Below, piece by piece: positions 29,877 to 40,262 of a DNA stretch of 64,000 nucleotides (its first letter is position 1; each line of letters opens with the position of its first letter). The position numbers and the translations under genes are program-made. This DNA is from Histomonas meleagridis. Taxonomy: Eukaryota; Parabasalia; Tritrichomonadida; Dientamoebidae. The notes under the pieces are model-generated. The model worked only from the letters and a program-made list of their open reading frames with translations. It ran no database searches and had not been told where the DNA came from. Location: contig WSYJ01000157.1 of NCBI GenBank assembly GCA_020186115.1, forward strand, positions 496,001 through 560,000, read 5' to 3'.

Positions 29877-31691
29877 TCAATTAAAATAAGTTTTTCTTGC
29901 ATGAAATCTTTTCGTTGGATGCATTGTCTTTTTCTGTTCTGTTTCTTTATCCCAAGGAAGTCTTCTTTCTGATTTCGTATTGAATGGATATGATATTCCT
30001 AAATGTTTTGGTTTTTGTTTATATTCATTATTTAAATTTTGTGTTCTTGATTTCCGTTTTGGTTTTACATCCAATGGAACCCAAAATGAACATCCGCCTC
30101 TATTCCTTATGATATCATCATCATAAGTTTGTAATTTTGGATTTTCAGGATGTAATTTTTGGTTTTTATTAACTTTCGAAAAATTATTACGAACATTAAT
30201 TTTATTAAATAATTCATCATCAAGATCAGTTGCAGCACTAAATTTATCGATATCATAATTAATAGTTGAAGAATTACTTTGGATTTCACCTATATCAAAC
30301 AAATCACCGCTTTCACATAAAACTTCTGAATTGGAATAACTTTGATTGTTTGATATTTCGTTATGAATTAAATCATTTTGAATTCCATTATCAATGAATT
30401 CATTGTTGAAATCAGTTTGCATTCCTTTTTCGATATAATGTGGTTCATTAAAAATTTCAAACTCATTTTGTGTATTCGTTTCTTTATTTTGTTGTTGAAC
30501 AGGTTCAACAAATTGAGATTCAATGAATGATTCGATTTGTGATTCTTCAATGAAAGAAAATGTGAATTTTGCATCTTTTGAAGTTCCATTAATTCCAATT
30601 CCATCTAAAATAGCAATTCCTAATGAATTAGTTCCTAAAATTGTATTTCGATATTTACGTATTTCATTTTCTTTTTCAGGATATAATTTATAATATTCTT
30701 CTTCATTTTCATATTCTGGAAAATTCTTTTCTTCATTTCGATTATTAACATTATTAACATCTGGATAAATATCGGAATTAATTGGATTATTTCGAGTATC
30801 AATGGATTTTAAAGAAGGTAATTTTTGTATAAGTAATTGAACCTTTTCAATTGATGTTATTTTAGATGAAGTTATTGATATAACAACAATGTTAGGAGCA
30901 AAATTTGCAATAAGTGATGGATCTGAAATATTTGTGTAATTTGCTCTAAACTCTTTCATTTCATTAAACACGGTGTTGATTTGAAGTCCTTCATCACTAA
31001 TTGGATTTTGTGATATGTCTAAGCGAACAAGTGATTGAAATTGTCCAAATGGCGTTAATGATGTTAAACTATTAAGGGAAACATCAATATGTGAAAGAAG
31101 TGGAAGATAAAATGGTGGGAAATTACTGATGGAATTGGAGGATGCACAAATCCTTCTGAGGTTAAGAAGTTGTTGAAGCCCAGAAAGAGAAATAAGTTGA
31201 CATCTTTCAATTTTAAGTGTTGATAAACACGGGAAAGAATTTAAACCAAGGAGCCTTCGAATTTTGTTACCGCTAAGATCTAGAATTACAAGTTTGGGAA
31301 GTGGAGAACGAATAAAAATTGAAGAAATTTGATTATCAGATACATCCAATTGTCGTAGGTTCGTATTCCCTTCTAAATTCTCCAAAACAGTAATTAAATT
31401 CTTTGATAAATTCAGAACGTGAAGGTGTGTTAGATAAAATAAATTTTCAATTTTTGAAATTTGGTTGGATGATAAGTCTAAATTTACAATTGACTTGCAG
31501 TATCTAAGTTGTTCTTCTTCTATAATTTCAATGTTATTATTAGAAGCCAGCAAATTTTTGATGATATTTGGAGATGGAAGACCAGCAAGTGATGTTAAAT
31601 GAGAATTTGAAACATCAATTATCTGAGATGCTCTTATTTGAAGGTCATGAACATTTTTTTTGTTCGCAAATTGAAACCCTTGATTTTTCAT
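29877..31691 (-). CDS. SDS22-like leucine-rich-repeat protein
   Basis: The 604-residue protein starts at MKNQGFQFANKKN; the 11 codons upstream are open but lack an ATG. Residues about 20-300 carry about 12 LRRs of the SDS22 kind (IVNLDLSSNQISKIENLFYL, LHVLNLSKNLITVLENLEG). A charged, Asn/Glu-rich tail follows, with two conserved-looking basic patches near the end (GGCSFWVPLDVKPKRK and ERRLPWDKE). No kinase or other catalytic domain is seen. SDS22-type LRR proteins with long tails are common in centrosomal and ciliary proteins and as PP1 regulators, but no specific family is assigned. It faces the tail of the broken ankyrin gene with 67 bp between stops. Confidence 0.75.
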   Translation of the reverse strand: MKNQGFQFANKKNVHDLQIRASQIIDVSNSHLTSLAGLPSPNIIKNLLASNNNIEIIEEEQLRYCKSIVNLDLSSNQISKIENLFYLTHLHVLNLSKNLITVLENLEGNTNLRQLDVSDNQISSIFIRSPLPKLVILDLSGNKIRRLLGLNSFPCLSTLKIERCQLISLSGLQQLLNLRRICASSNSISNFPPFYLPLLSHIDVSLNSLTSLTPFGQFQSLVRLDISQNPISDEGLQINTVFNEMKEFRANYTNISDPSLIANFAPNIVVISITSSKITSIEKVQLLIQKLPSLKSIDTRNNPINSDIYPDVNNVNNRNEEKNFPEYENEEEYYKLYPEKENEIRKYRNTILGTNSLGIAILDGIGINGTSKDAKFTFSFIEESQIESFIESQFVEPVQQQNKETNTQNEFEIFNEPHYIEKGMQTDFNNEFIDNGIQNDLIHNEISNNQSYSNSEVLCESGDLFDIGEIQSNSSTINYDIDKFSAATDLDDELFNKINVRNNFSKVNKNQKLHPENPKLQTYDDDIIRNRGGCSFWVPLDVKPKRKSRTQNLNNEYKQKPKHLGISYPFNTKSERRLPWDKETEQKKTMHPTKRFHARKTYFN

Positions 31692-32750
31692 CAAAAAATA
31701 TTGGCGGTAAAAATAAACGTACAAAAAAAATTTTTTTGATCTAAAAATCTTTTAAAGACAAACAAAGATAGCACTTCGGTCATGAGACCATGAAACAGAG
31801 GCCCAGAGTAAAGAAATATAGAAAAAATAATCAAGTGCACTTGATTTATAAATCCAAAACAATTAATCTAAAACATTTATTCCTAATAAATTTGGTGTCA
31901 ACTATGAGCTAACGAGCTTCTAAAGGCGAATTTAAAACAATGCAATTCGGATTAAATTGAGGAGAAAAACAATGTTTGAAATTAACATATTGTTATTCTT
32001 TGAAATTATTTGTTAAAAACCATTAGTAGCTTAGCTTCTGGTGGTAGCCAAAGCTTGAACTCTTTGATGTAACCATAGCCTCAATTATAGTCCGTTTTTT
32101 AATTTCTTTGGAAATAAAAAAAACATCAAGCTTTTTGAACTAATGCAGCAAAAATGAATTGAAAAATTTCAACTTTTCCATCAATTGAAATGCTGTTAAC
32201 CAATTTGCTTCTTCACTACGAATTTTAAGATCTTTCCTAAAATAGCATAACGTGTACTTTTTTGAGGAGCATGCTCGAATGAATTGATATTAAATGAAAG
32301 AGGCACATACTATTTATTAATGATTTTTATGAATCGAAAATTTTTCATTATTTTTATTATTTGATATCACGTTAGAAAGAAAATGAATAGGGCACTTTAT
32401 TTTTTTCAAGAATTTATATTTTTATGATATACACCTGTTTTTTTCATGTATATATTTGCCTAAACATGTTATCTGATATTTAAATATATTCAAAATTCAG
32501 AGAACTCCATTGAAAAGTTTGCGAGATAATCACAAATACGCTCCAGATTCTTTAGCAAATATCTTGATGAATTTTAATGTATTTATCTCCAATTCAGATA
32601 TATTAAATTATCGTGTTCTCGTTTAGTATAATTACAAATTTGTTTCTATGTTATTTAAAGCTATATCCGATTTTTACCATTTTTTATCTCTATATATTTG
32701 ATACGTCAATGCGCGAGTCAAATTGAATCCATTCAAAAATTTTTTCTAGA
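31692..32750. other. Intergenic, no gene seen
   Basis: About 1.06 kb of AT-rich DNA between two divergent genes. I found no ORF with coding character and no tRNA-like box A/B pair. The usual AACGGT motif is not evident next to the kinase start. Confidence 0.45.
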
Positions 32751-34037
32751 ATGAGCTCTGACTACTTTGCAAAGATTCCCGAGTGCGTAGGCGATTTTCA
32801 GTTTATAGAACCTATCGATTATGGTTCTTCAGCAGCTATATGGAAAGCAAGACATAACGTGACAAAAGATTTGGTTGCCATAAAATGTATCTCAAAAGCA
32901 AAAATTAAAAAAGAAAATTTACAAAAAAGACTAATATGCGAGATATCTGTACTGCAAAAAATAAGCCATCCTTTAATTTCACAATTTTTTCAATACTTGC
33001 AAGATGAAAACTTCCACTACATTGTCATCGAATATGCACCTAACGGGGATCTTTTAAAGTTTGTAAATACAAGAGGAAGAGTAATTGAGCCAATAGCACG
33101 TAAATTTTTCACACAAATAATAACTGTCCTTGAGTACCTACACAAAGAAGTCAAAGTCATTCACAGAGACCTCAAGCCCGAGAACATATTGTTAGACCAA
33201 TATTTTAACATTCGAGTTATCGATTTTGGTTTATGCCATACATTCCAAGAAGAAGATGAATATTTCAAGACAATGTGTGGCACACCTGCTTATGTAGCTC
33301 CCGAGATGATTACAGGTCAGAGCTATACCATTGCAGCCGAGATATGGAGTGCCGGAATTTTATTGTATGCATTAGTTGTAGGTAATCTTCCATTTAAAAA
33401 CGAAGATCTACAAACACTTCTTAATAACATTGCTTATTCTCCCATAGTTTTTCCTACTGATTTATCACCATCACTAACAGATCTTATCAAGAAAATGTTA
33501 ATTAAACAACCTGAAGCACGTATCACCATTGATAAGATCAAAGAACATCCTTGGTTTTCACTTAGCGAGTACCAAAACCTTTCGCACTTTGTCAAACGTT
33601 GGGAAAACTATAACGGCTCCTTCGACGGTTTTGACCAAAGTATTTCCAATGAGCTCAGCGCGTTGGGATTGGATACTTCGAACCTAAAGCAAATGCTGTT
33701 TTCACGCGAGAACAATGATAGTACTGTCGTTGCATATTTAATCAAAAAGAAGATGAAAACAAGCGAAGAGTTCAACAATATGCTTGCGAAAGGGCTAAGT
33801 GAACTACAATTTAAGAAAATAGTCACAAGAACACCACAGCCACAAGCGACATATGTGAAATTAGAATCAAACAGAAAGTTTTTACCTGTCGGAAACTGCA
33901 GAAGAATCGTAAAGAACGAATGCCCAATTAAGTCACAAAGAAACATACAGCCAATGAGACCTGCTGCTGTGTTACCTTTGATGAATCGACCTTCATTTAT
34001 ATCGGCGGCAGTCGGACAACGTGGAAATGGTCTTTGA
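32751..34037 (+). CDS. CAMK/AMPK-like Ser/Thr protein kinase
   Basis: 428 residues, with the kinase domain at about 15-270. The catalytic loop is HRDLKPENILL (about 138-148), then VIDFGLC (about 157), activation segment TMCGTPAYVAPEM and WSAGILLYALVVGNLPF, all typical of CAMK/SNF1-like kinases. Two departures stand out. The glycine loop reads DYGSSAAIW rather than GxGxxG, and the usual DxWS is EIWS. AIKCISK supplies the ATP lysine. The C-terminal ~150 residues are basic, with no recognised regulatory domain. Such kinases are a large expanded family in trichomonads. Confidence 0.85.
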   Translation: MSSDYFAKIPECVGDFQFIEPIDYGSSAAIWKARHNVTKDLVAIKCISKAKIKKENLQKRLICEISVLQKISHPLISQFFQYLQDENFHYIVIEYAPNGDLLKFVNTRGRVIEPIARKFFTQIITVLEYLHKEVKVIHRDLKPENILLDQYFNIRVIDFGLCHTFQEEDEYFKTMCGTPAYVAPEMITGQSYTIAAEIWSAGILLYALVVGNLPFKNEDLQTLLNNIAYSPIVFPTDLSPSLTDLIKKMLIKQPEARITIDKIKEHPWFSLSEYQNLSHFVKRWENYNGSFDGFDQSISNELSALGLDTSNLKQMLFSRENNDSTVVAYLIKKKMKTSEEFNNMLAKGLSELQFKKIVTRTPQPQATYVKLESNRKFLPVGNCRRIVKNECPIKSQRNIQPMRPAAVLPLMNRPSFISAAVGQRGNGL

Positions 34038-34150
34038 TCTGGTGTCCGGAAATGTTACGATGAGAAGTACTTGCGCGGGATCTTTTTTCTGTCGAATATT
34101 TTGATTATTATTAAATTTTATTTTGTATTTTTGTGAAGAAATAATTTCCA

Positions 34151-34156
34151 AACGGT
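34151..34156 (+). promoter_or_regulatory. Myb-site-like promoter motif (AACGGT)
   Basis: CCAAACGGTCGCC ends 10 bp before the first ATG of the next ORF and about 118 bp before its second plausible ATG (34275). Confidence 0.5.
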
Positions 34157-34166
34157 CGCCTATCGT

Positions 34167-35639
34167 ATGATGTTGAATTTAACCGCATCAAATTTCAGTA
34201 ATTTTGAGAAACCACTCAAAGTCATTCAAATAATTGTGTGTGATTCATTTTTTTCTTATGTTTACAACGAACTAATGGATGAAAGCTTCAGTTCAGACGA
34301 AAATAAAACTCCCTCTTCTGTACAGTGCTTTCTAATTAAAGTTATTGTAGCTATAGTAGTTGCTGTAATAGTAATTGTAGGAGCAATTGTTCTTGCTACC
34401 ACTCTAACAAAATCAGATCCTGATTTTAAGGATACAGAACCGATACCCTCTCCAACATATCAAATTTCAAATGAGCCAGAGCCACAACCATCGTCTGAAC
34501 CAGAGCCGCAACCAACATCTGGTCCATCACCAACGTCTGAACCAGAACCAACTCCTGAATTTACATTCCCTCACAATATCTCATATTATCAAAATTATAT
34601 GGAAAGTATGGCACAATTCATACAAACAATTCAAATGGAAGATGGAGCTATTTTAGATCATATAATTTTAACCTATGCTCGAACACGAATTGTTCCTTAT
34701 TTTTCTTGTACAGCAGCTGAAGGTCTCCTTGTTACTGGAAATCAATCTTATCATGAAAATGTTCGTAAATTCTGTGAATGGTATTTCAATCATCTCAACA
34801 AGGAAGGCTTAACAGACAGATATGTTGCTGGTAGTATTTTTGATTATTATTATCAACTTATTTCAGAAGTTCCTGAATACGAAATTACAACAAATGAAGA
34901 AATGGATTCTGAAGATTCGTATGCTGCATTATTCCTTAATCTCCTTTATCATTATGCTAATCTTTCTTATGATTATAACTTCTTAATCGAACATCGAAGT
35001 GATATTGATCTTGTTTCATCAGTACTAACTAATCCTGAGATTCTCAATGATTGCCTTACTTATGCTAAAAGCACATACCACATTAAATACAATATGGATA
35101 ATAGCGAGGTGTATTCAGGCTTTCTTGCTGCTGAATGGATTTACAGAAATGTTTTTAATGATGATGCGAAAGCTGATGAATTTCACCAACATTCGAACAG
35201 ACTCATTCAAAAATTTGAGGAGGTTATGTGGAGTGAAGTTCACCAATTCTATAAGTACCATGCTGATCAGGCGGATAGTGAATGGAATTTGTCTATTTTT
35301 CATCCACAAGGATTGGCACAGATTTTCCCACAAATATATGGGTTGATTGATCCAAATGGAAATCGATCTCAAATATTGATGGATTGGTTTGTGGAACAAT
35401 TCCCATTGTGGATGACACTCGAACAATCTGATGATGGATTTCCTCACGCTGTTGCTGGAAGAGCTTTGACAATTGGTCATAAATGGGAAACAGTTGTGGA
35501 ATTTCTTGACAACATAAAGAAAAAGTTTGTTGACACTGGCTTTGAGAGTGGGAAATTCTATAGTGCGGAAATTGGACATGCGATGCATATTATTCGCAAT
35601 ATTTTGGATTGCGAAACATGCACGTTTTCTGATAATTAG
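34167..35639 (+). CDS. Type II membrane protein with Pro/Glu stalk and alpha/alpha-toroid-like ectodomain
   Basis: 490 residues from the first ATG. An ATG at 34275 (MDESFSSDENK) would give a short cytoplasmic tail before the single membrane anchor (about 54-80, IKVIVAIVVAVIVIVGAIVL) and a cleaner type II topology. Next is a low-complexity stalk of PEPEPQP-type repeats (about 95-132). The ectodomain (about 135-485) is helical, with repeated aromatic and Gly/Asp-rich helix pairs (YVAGSIFDYYYQL, PQGLAQIFPQIYGLI, DDGFPHAVAGRA). It resembles six-hairpin glycosidase-like toroids, but no catalytic motif can be named. A surface-exposed carbohydrate-active protein is a guess from the fold. Confidence 0.6.
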   Translation: MMLNLTASNFSNFEKPLKVIQIIVCDSFFSYVYNELMDESFSSDENKTPSSVQCFLIKVIVAIVVAVIVIVGAIVLATTLTKSDPDFKDTEPIPSPTYQISNEPEPQPSSEPEPQPTSGPSPTSEPEPTPEFTFPHNISYYQNYMESMAQFIQTIQMEDGAILDHIILTYARTRIVPYFSCTAAEGLLVTGNQSYHENVRKFCEWYFNHLNKEGLTDRYVAGSIFDYYYQLISEVPEYEITTNEEMDSEDSYAALFLNLLYHYANLSYDYNFLIEHRSDIDLVSSVLTNPEILNDCLTYAKSTYHIKYNMDNSEVYSGFLAAEWIYRNVFNDDAKADEFHQHSNRLIQKFEEVMWSEVHQFYKYHADQADSEWNLSIFHPQGLAQIFPQIYGLIDPNGNRSQILMDWFVEQFPLWMTLEQSDDGFPHAVAGRALTIGHKWETVVEFLDNIKKKFVDTGFESGKFYSAEIGHAMHIIRNILDCETCTFSDN

Positions 35640-35876
35640 TGTTTATTAAATCGAAATAGTGATCTAAAGTTTTAAAATTCAAATAAGATATTCGGATTAA
35701 TTACCAAAAAAATAATTTTCAAAAATTGTTAATTTATAAATTTGCCATATATTAACTTTCGGAATTTTTTTCTCCATTAACTTAATCGCAACTTGAGATT
35801 TTCTCGTTCAAGAAAAATTGCTAGAACACTTTTTTTTGTTAAGCTGCATTTGATCAATCAAAAAAATAAAAAAAAA
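35640..35876. other. Short intergenic, no gene
   Basis: AT-rich 3' flank. The A/T runs at about 35860-35876 provide the T-run terminator for the minus-strand tRNA-Ser. Confidence 0.5.
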
Positions 35877-35958
35877 CGACACGAACCAGATTCGAACTGA
35901 TGCGGGACAAGCCCATGGGGACTCTAATCCCACGCCTTAACCACTCGGCCATCGTGTC
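35877..35958 (-). tRNA. tRNA-Ser (anticodon AGA)
   Basis: Class II tRNA on the minus strand: acceptor GACACGA/TCGTGTC, box A TGGCCGAGTGG, anticodon loop TTAGAGT (AGA, reading UCU), long variable arm, box B GTTCGAATC, discriminator G as expected for Ser. The 31-39 pair would be A-C, the same oddity as in the tRNA-Leu at 6.8 kb. Confidence 0.9.
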
Positions 35959-36115
35959 TTCATTTCTTTTTGAAACAGGAATGTTCATAATAAATTTAAT
36001 ACTAAAATTGTTTCATCAAATGTTGTTTTGCATTTCCAAAAATTAAATAAAGTATAAATTATTTATTTATTGGATACCACAACCAGACTTCTTACCTGCT
36101 TCAATATCAAAACGC

Positions 36116-36230
<115 letters not shown>

Positions 36231-36595
36231 CTTACAAAAATTTAATTATAATCATCTTCTTGTAATGAATTTATTCTTTTATATAGTTGAAAAAATTCGA
36301 TGGGAGAAGTGATATAGAATCTGTTCAAATGGATGTGGTAATTTATCTTCTTTGCATTCAAATTTATTAAGTGTTTCATTTATCTTATTTTTCAATATTT
36401 TTTTCATCATTATTTGTTGATTTTAAGCAGTCTTTTTCAAATAGATTTCCTTTAATATGATATAAAAATATAGAATCTGATGTAAAATCAGTTGTTTTTT
36501 CCTTTTTAGTAATTACAATAATTCACTTATTTTAATACAAATGCGTTTTGTAGTGGAAATAAATTTTTTTTACTAACAAATTATGATGAACAATG

Positions 36596-37423
36596 TTATG
36601 ACTTTTCATAATCATCACTATGCTGATTAATGTCTTGATCAGTTTCGTTGTTTTCTGTGTCATAAAATACAAATCCGAAATCTGATTGATTAGCTTTAGG
36701 ACGAAATTCACGATATCCAACGATTTTCCCTGTAGAACATGTTTTTGGATTTGAACAATGCTCTTTGTTTTTTGTCTTTGGAAACTTTAAACGATTTGAT
36801 GTCATTTTTGGTTTTTCCTTTTTAACATTTTCGAGTTCTTGTTTTGTAATGGATGATCGGAGTTCTTGAAGTTCTTCATTAATATCCTGAAGAGCGACTG
36901 GTAAACCATATGGTTGATTATTCCTGAGAGCATTCCATGCATCGATCATTTTAGGATGATAATTTTTAATGTGTTTATCTAAATAATACATTGCTTTATA
37001 TGATTTGTTGCAAACTGGACAAGTATGAACAACAGATACATCAGCTGCTGGATTTCTTGGAATAGAATCTAATGTTTTAATTGATTTTTCAAGTTTGTTT
37101 CTAAGATACTCAATTTCATGATCTTTACGTTTCAATTTATTGCGAAGTTTAAGTTGTTCTCGTAATAAGTAATCAACAGCAATTTGTAATAATTCATAAA
37201 ATTTAGCTGACAATGGAAAAGGAAGAAATTGTCTTTCAACAGCGCCAAATTTAGAATCCACAAAACTATATATTAAATTTTCAATTGAATCTTTATCTTG
37301 TGTTGATTTCACAAAATCGATATTTAATTTATTTACTAAATTCCAATCAAATTGGTTAAGTGTATAATGAAATTTTGTTTCATAATATGCATCTCCGCAA
37401 CATGGAACTTGAGCAATTTTCAT
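36596..37423 (-). CDS. DZIP1 (Iguana)-like zinc-finger protein
   Basis: 275 residues. The N-terminal part (FDWNLVNKLNID... then FYELLQIAVDYLLREQLKLRNKL) matches the Dzip-like N domain, where a W-R/N-L and VDYLL pattern precedes a coiled coil (about 85-115). A single C2H2 finger follows, CPVCNKSYKAMYYLDKHIKNYH (C-x2-C-x12-H-x4-H, about 135-156). Then comes a Glu/Lys-rich helical part. DZIP1 proteins sit at the basal body and transition zone and are needed for ciliogenesis. Animal DZIP1 is about 800 residues; short versions with only this N-terminal unit are usual in protists. Confidence 0.75.
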   Translation of the reverse strand: MKIAQVPCCGDAYYETKFHYTLNQFDWNLVNKLNIDFVKSTQDKDSIENLIYSFVDSKFGAVERQFLPFPLSAKFYELLQIAVDYLLREQLKLRNKLKRKDHEIEYLRNKLEKSIKTLDSIPRNPAADVSVVHTCPVCNKSYKAMYYLDKHIKNYHPKMIDAWNALRNNQPYGLPVALQDINEELQELRSSITKQELENVKKEKPKMTSNRLKFPKTKNKEHCSNPKTCSTGKIVGYREFRPKANQSDFGFVFYDTENNETDQDINQHSDDYEKS

Positions 37424-37909
37424 GAAAATTAACGTACATTTGATTGCACTTTTGTGTTAATTCAGACCAAACAGAGCTTGTGAAAATTTAAATTTTTGTT
37501 TTGGTCAAGACGAACGGATGTTCATTCGCCGAGATGCTAAAAACAAACAACACGCACGAATTGATTGTCCTGATACTCGTGTTGAAGGATAATTTATCGT
37601 TGCAATATTCTTAATTCAAAATATATCTTTATTCATCTTTTATAAAATACAATTCGATCCTAAGTTAGGTGTTAATTCTTCCTTTTGTTTCTGAGATGTC
37701 TTATTGTTTTCTAAAAATGGTTAATTATAATTAATGTGAAATCCAAAAGTTAAAAAATTGGAAAAACTCCAAAGCTTTGTCAAAAGAAACTTGTGATTAG
37801 TGGTAAGAGCTTTATCACCACTTTGTTATCCTAAAACGATTTCTGGTGAATTCTTGCCTTTTCACATAACATTTCTTAGAAAACTGATCGGTTTTTTTGG
37901 CAAAAAAAA
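37424..37909. other. Divergent intergenic region
   Basis: 486 bp between DZIP1 and the P-loop/nuclease gene. It holds several AACG-containing variants (GAACGGATG near 37513, GATCGGTTTT near 37885) but no ORF or RNA gene. Confidence 0.45.
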
Positions 37910-40165
37910 ATGCTGAAAAGAACACTTGCAAGAACCAGGATTTTAATTATTGGATGTGATTATCCTGTATTTCATACTTATTGGAGAACTTATGCGCAAA
38001 ATGTAGATCAAGAAATCTGTGGATTTGTTTCACAATATAAAGATCCACCACCAATTGTTTCATTTAAAGGACCTTTTAAAAATCCATTTCATGTATTTCC
38101 ACTAAAAGATCTTGAAAAAGCGATTCAAAAGTATCGAGTACAAAAATGTCTAATACATATTCAAGATATTTCAATGAGAGAAGCTCAATCTATCATTAAT
38201 CGTATAATTGCATGTGGTCATTGTGAAGTTGAATTTCTCCCAAGGACAAAAATCAAATCGTTCAAACCCGTTATTACTGTATCTACTCTTGCGCCAGGTC
38301 TTGGCAAGACCCAAGTTTGTCGTTATTTTACCCACATATTAAATACACAGATACAGCGAAAAGTTGCAGTAATTTTTCCCATCACTGAATTAGATTATCT
38401 TACTGTTCCACGCGAGTTTTCAGTTGAGAGTGGACTTCATTATGTCTTTGAGCCCGGTGATGATATACCTCCAGATATTTTTTCAGATTCAGATTCCTGG
38501 CAAATCAAACTTTATCTCAACAACGGTGCCACTGTTTATGCATCTACTGACATACGTCGTGCCATAATTCTTGCTGAACAAATCTCTGATGTGATTATCT
38601 ATGATTCACGATCATGTGAAATGCCGAACATTGCCGCCGATTACTCTTTTTGTATTACATCTCCAGCAGCTTTTGATAACATTCGAAAGTATTCACTTTG
38701 GCCTGGCCTCATAAATTTCCTTCTCTCAAAAAACGTCATTGTTGTCTCAAAATTCCATGAGATCCTCACAAAAGAGCGCAAATATTACTATGAAAAACTT
38801 TCCGATCCAGAACATCGTAAAATATATTTTGTTCGTAGCTCATATGAATTAGAAGATTCATCTGTAGGTCTTGATCTCTTTGGTCAGAAAGTATTAGCTG
38901 TTGATCATGTTGAAAACATTGGCTCCGCTACTAAATTAGCAACACGATTAGGAGCACATAATGCTAGTTCAATAGTAACATCATTTCCACGTCAAGCGTC
39001 GCCTACAATGCGTTCGACGTTAACCAAATCGACCAAAAACGATGATGCCGAAATCATTGCCAAAATTAATCAATCAGATGCCGACATAATCATTGTATCA
39101 ATTGAAAAAGACTTAGTTGGCATTAATGCAGGTAAACGCGTGTTACATACATCGCCAGAAATTGAAGATTTGGATTATAGTTTATATGGATATTTACGAG
39201 ATCATTTCTCACAATATCAAACTGCGCCACTTATGTCTCATTTTAGTGCTCAAGCAGATATATTAGGAACATTAGCACACGCGAGTGATCGGGAATTACA
39301 TGTCGGAAATAACAATAGCGCTAATCGCGAAGCGTTATGTCGACTCTTTTTACAAAGTCATTTATCTCCTGGATTTAAAGTTACAACAGGAGAAGTTATT
39401 GACGCATTATCAAATAAAACAGGTCAACTCGACGTAGTCGTAGTGAATGACTCATGTCCAAGTTTGACTATTGATACTACTGGTTCTATAATTGCTCCGA
39501 TTTTAGCAGATAATGTTTTATCTGTTATCGAAGTGAAGACGTCATTGACTGCTGACCAACTCAAAAAGGCTTTAAGCCAAATGAGACCTGTTAAAGCTTT
39601 AATGACAACGCATTCGACATTAACAAACGCTGGTGGAGAAGTTATCGAAGATCCTTTAGATGGGAAAATATTGACTGGAATATTTGCATTTAATTATGTC
39701 GAGGGAATCGAGAAAAAAGTTCCCGAAATCGTCGACTTGTTTCCAGGCGTTGCAGATTTTATTGTATTGCCTGAGTATTTTGGATATTTTTCTGTGGATG
39801 TGTTAAAGGTTTGTGGTATAACTGTGAGTGAAAATGATGTTAAAAAAGGATATAAAATGTTTACTTCGAAAGGAATGAGTTTAGGCATCTTGTTCGGTAT
39901 ATTAAATTCTTTGGCCGCGAAAAGAAGATTTTCAGGCGCATATTGTACAAGATATTTGAACGGGAAATGGGGTGATCAAGATGATCAAACTGATCGAATA
40001 TTGTTAAACTTAAAGGAAAACTTTAACATGTTGAACCAAATGATTTCGAAAAGGAATTTGGATAAAGAAAATAAAACTAAAATATACCAAAGTTTCGGTG
40101 ATATGGAAAAAAGTATTAAAAAGAATTTCGTTAAAGATGAAAAGAATACAGAAGAAAAAAAATAA
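37910..40165 (+). CDS. cDPG-synthetase-like P-loop protein fused to a DUF6602-like PD-(D/E)XK domain
   Basis: 751 residues with two parts. Residues 1-430 align in order with cyclic 2,3-diphosphoglycerate synthetase / COG2403: a Rossmann-like start (RILIIGCDYPVFHTYWRTYA), then KPVITVSTLAPGLGKTQVCR with Walker A around G130-T134. VYASTDIRRAIILAEQISDVIIYDSRS follows in place of the family's Asp-containing strand (Asp232), then VIVVSKFHE where the family has a guanine motif (NKxD lost). Residues about 440-565 resemble the DUF6602 nuclease-like fold: NREALCRLFL, GQLDVVVVND (Asp508) and LSVIEVKTSL (Glu541, Lys543), the D...ExK core of PD-(D/E)XK enzymes. The tail is helical and Lys/Glu-rich. The N-terminal family is mostly prokaryotic, so lateral transfer is likely. 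Substrate is unknown; two intact active-site cores suggest it is functional. Confidence 0.75.
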   Translation: MLKRTLARTRILIIGCDYPVFHTYWRTYAQNVDQEICGFVSQYKDPPPIVSFKGPFKNPFHVFPLKDLEKAIQKYRVQKCLIHIQDISMREAQSIINRIIACGHCEVEFLPRTKIKSFKPVITVSTLAPGLGKTQVCRYFTHILNTQIQRKVAVIFPITELDYLTVPREFSVESGLHYVFEPGDDIPPDIFSDSDSWQIKLYLNNGATVYASTDIRRAIILAEQISDVIIYDSRSCEMPNIAADYSFCITSPAAFDNIRKYSLWPGLINFLLSKNVIVVSKFHEILTKERKYYYEKLSDPEHRKIYFVRSSYELEDSSVGLDLFGQKVLAVDHVENIGSATKLATRLGAHNASSIVTSFPRQASPTMRSTLTKSTKNDDAEIIAKINQSDADIIIVSIEKDLVGINAGKRVLHTSPEIEDLDYSLYGYLRDHFSQYQTAPLMSHFSAQADILGTLAHASDRELHVGNNNSANREALCRLFLQSHLSPGFKVTTGEVIDALSNKTGQLDVVVVNDSCPSLTIDTTGSIIAPILADNVLSVIEVKTSLTADQLKKALSQMRPVKALMTTHSTLTNAGGEVIEDPLDGKILTGIFAFNYVEGIEKKVPEIVDLFPGVADFIVLPEYFGYFSVDVLKVCGITVSENDVKKGYKMFTSKGMSLGILFGILNSLAAKRRFSGAYCTRYLNGKWGDQDDQTDRILLNLKENFNMLNQMISKRNLDKENKTKIYQSFGDMEKSIKKNFVKDEKNTEEKK

Positions 40166-40262
40166 TTTGTCCCATGTAAAATTTATTAAAAATAAAAATA
40201 TTTATGAAATAATTATATAAATTGGTTTTTTCAAAAAAAAAGAATTTGGAATGAAAATTGTT

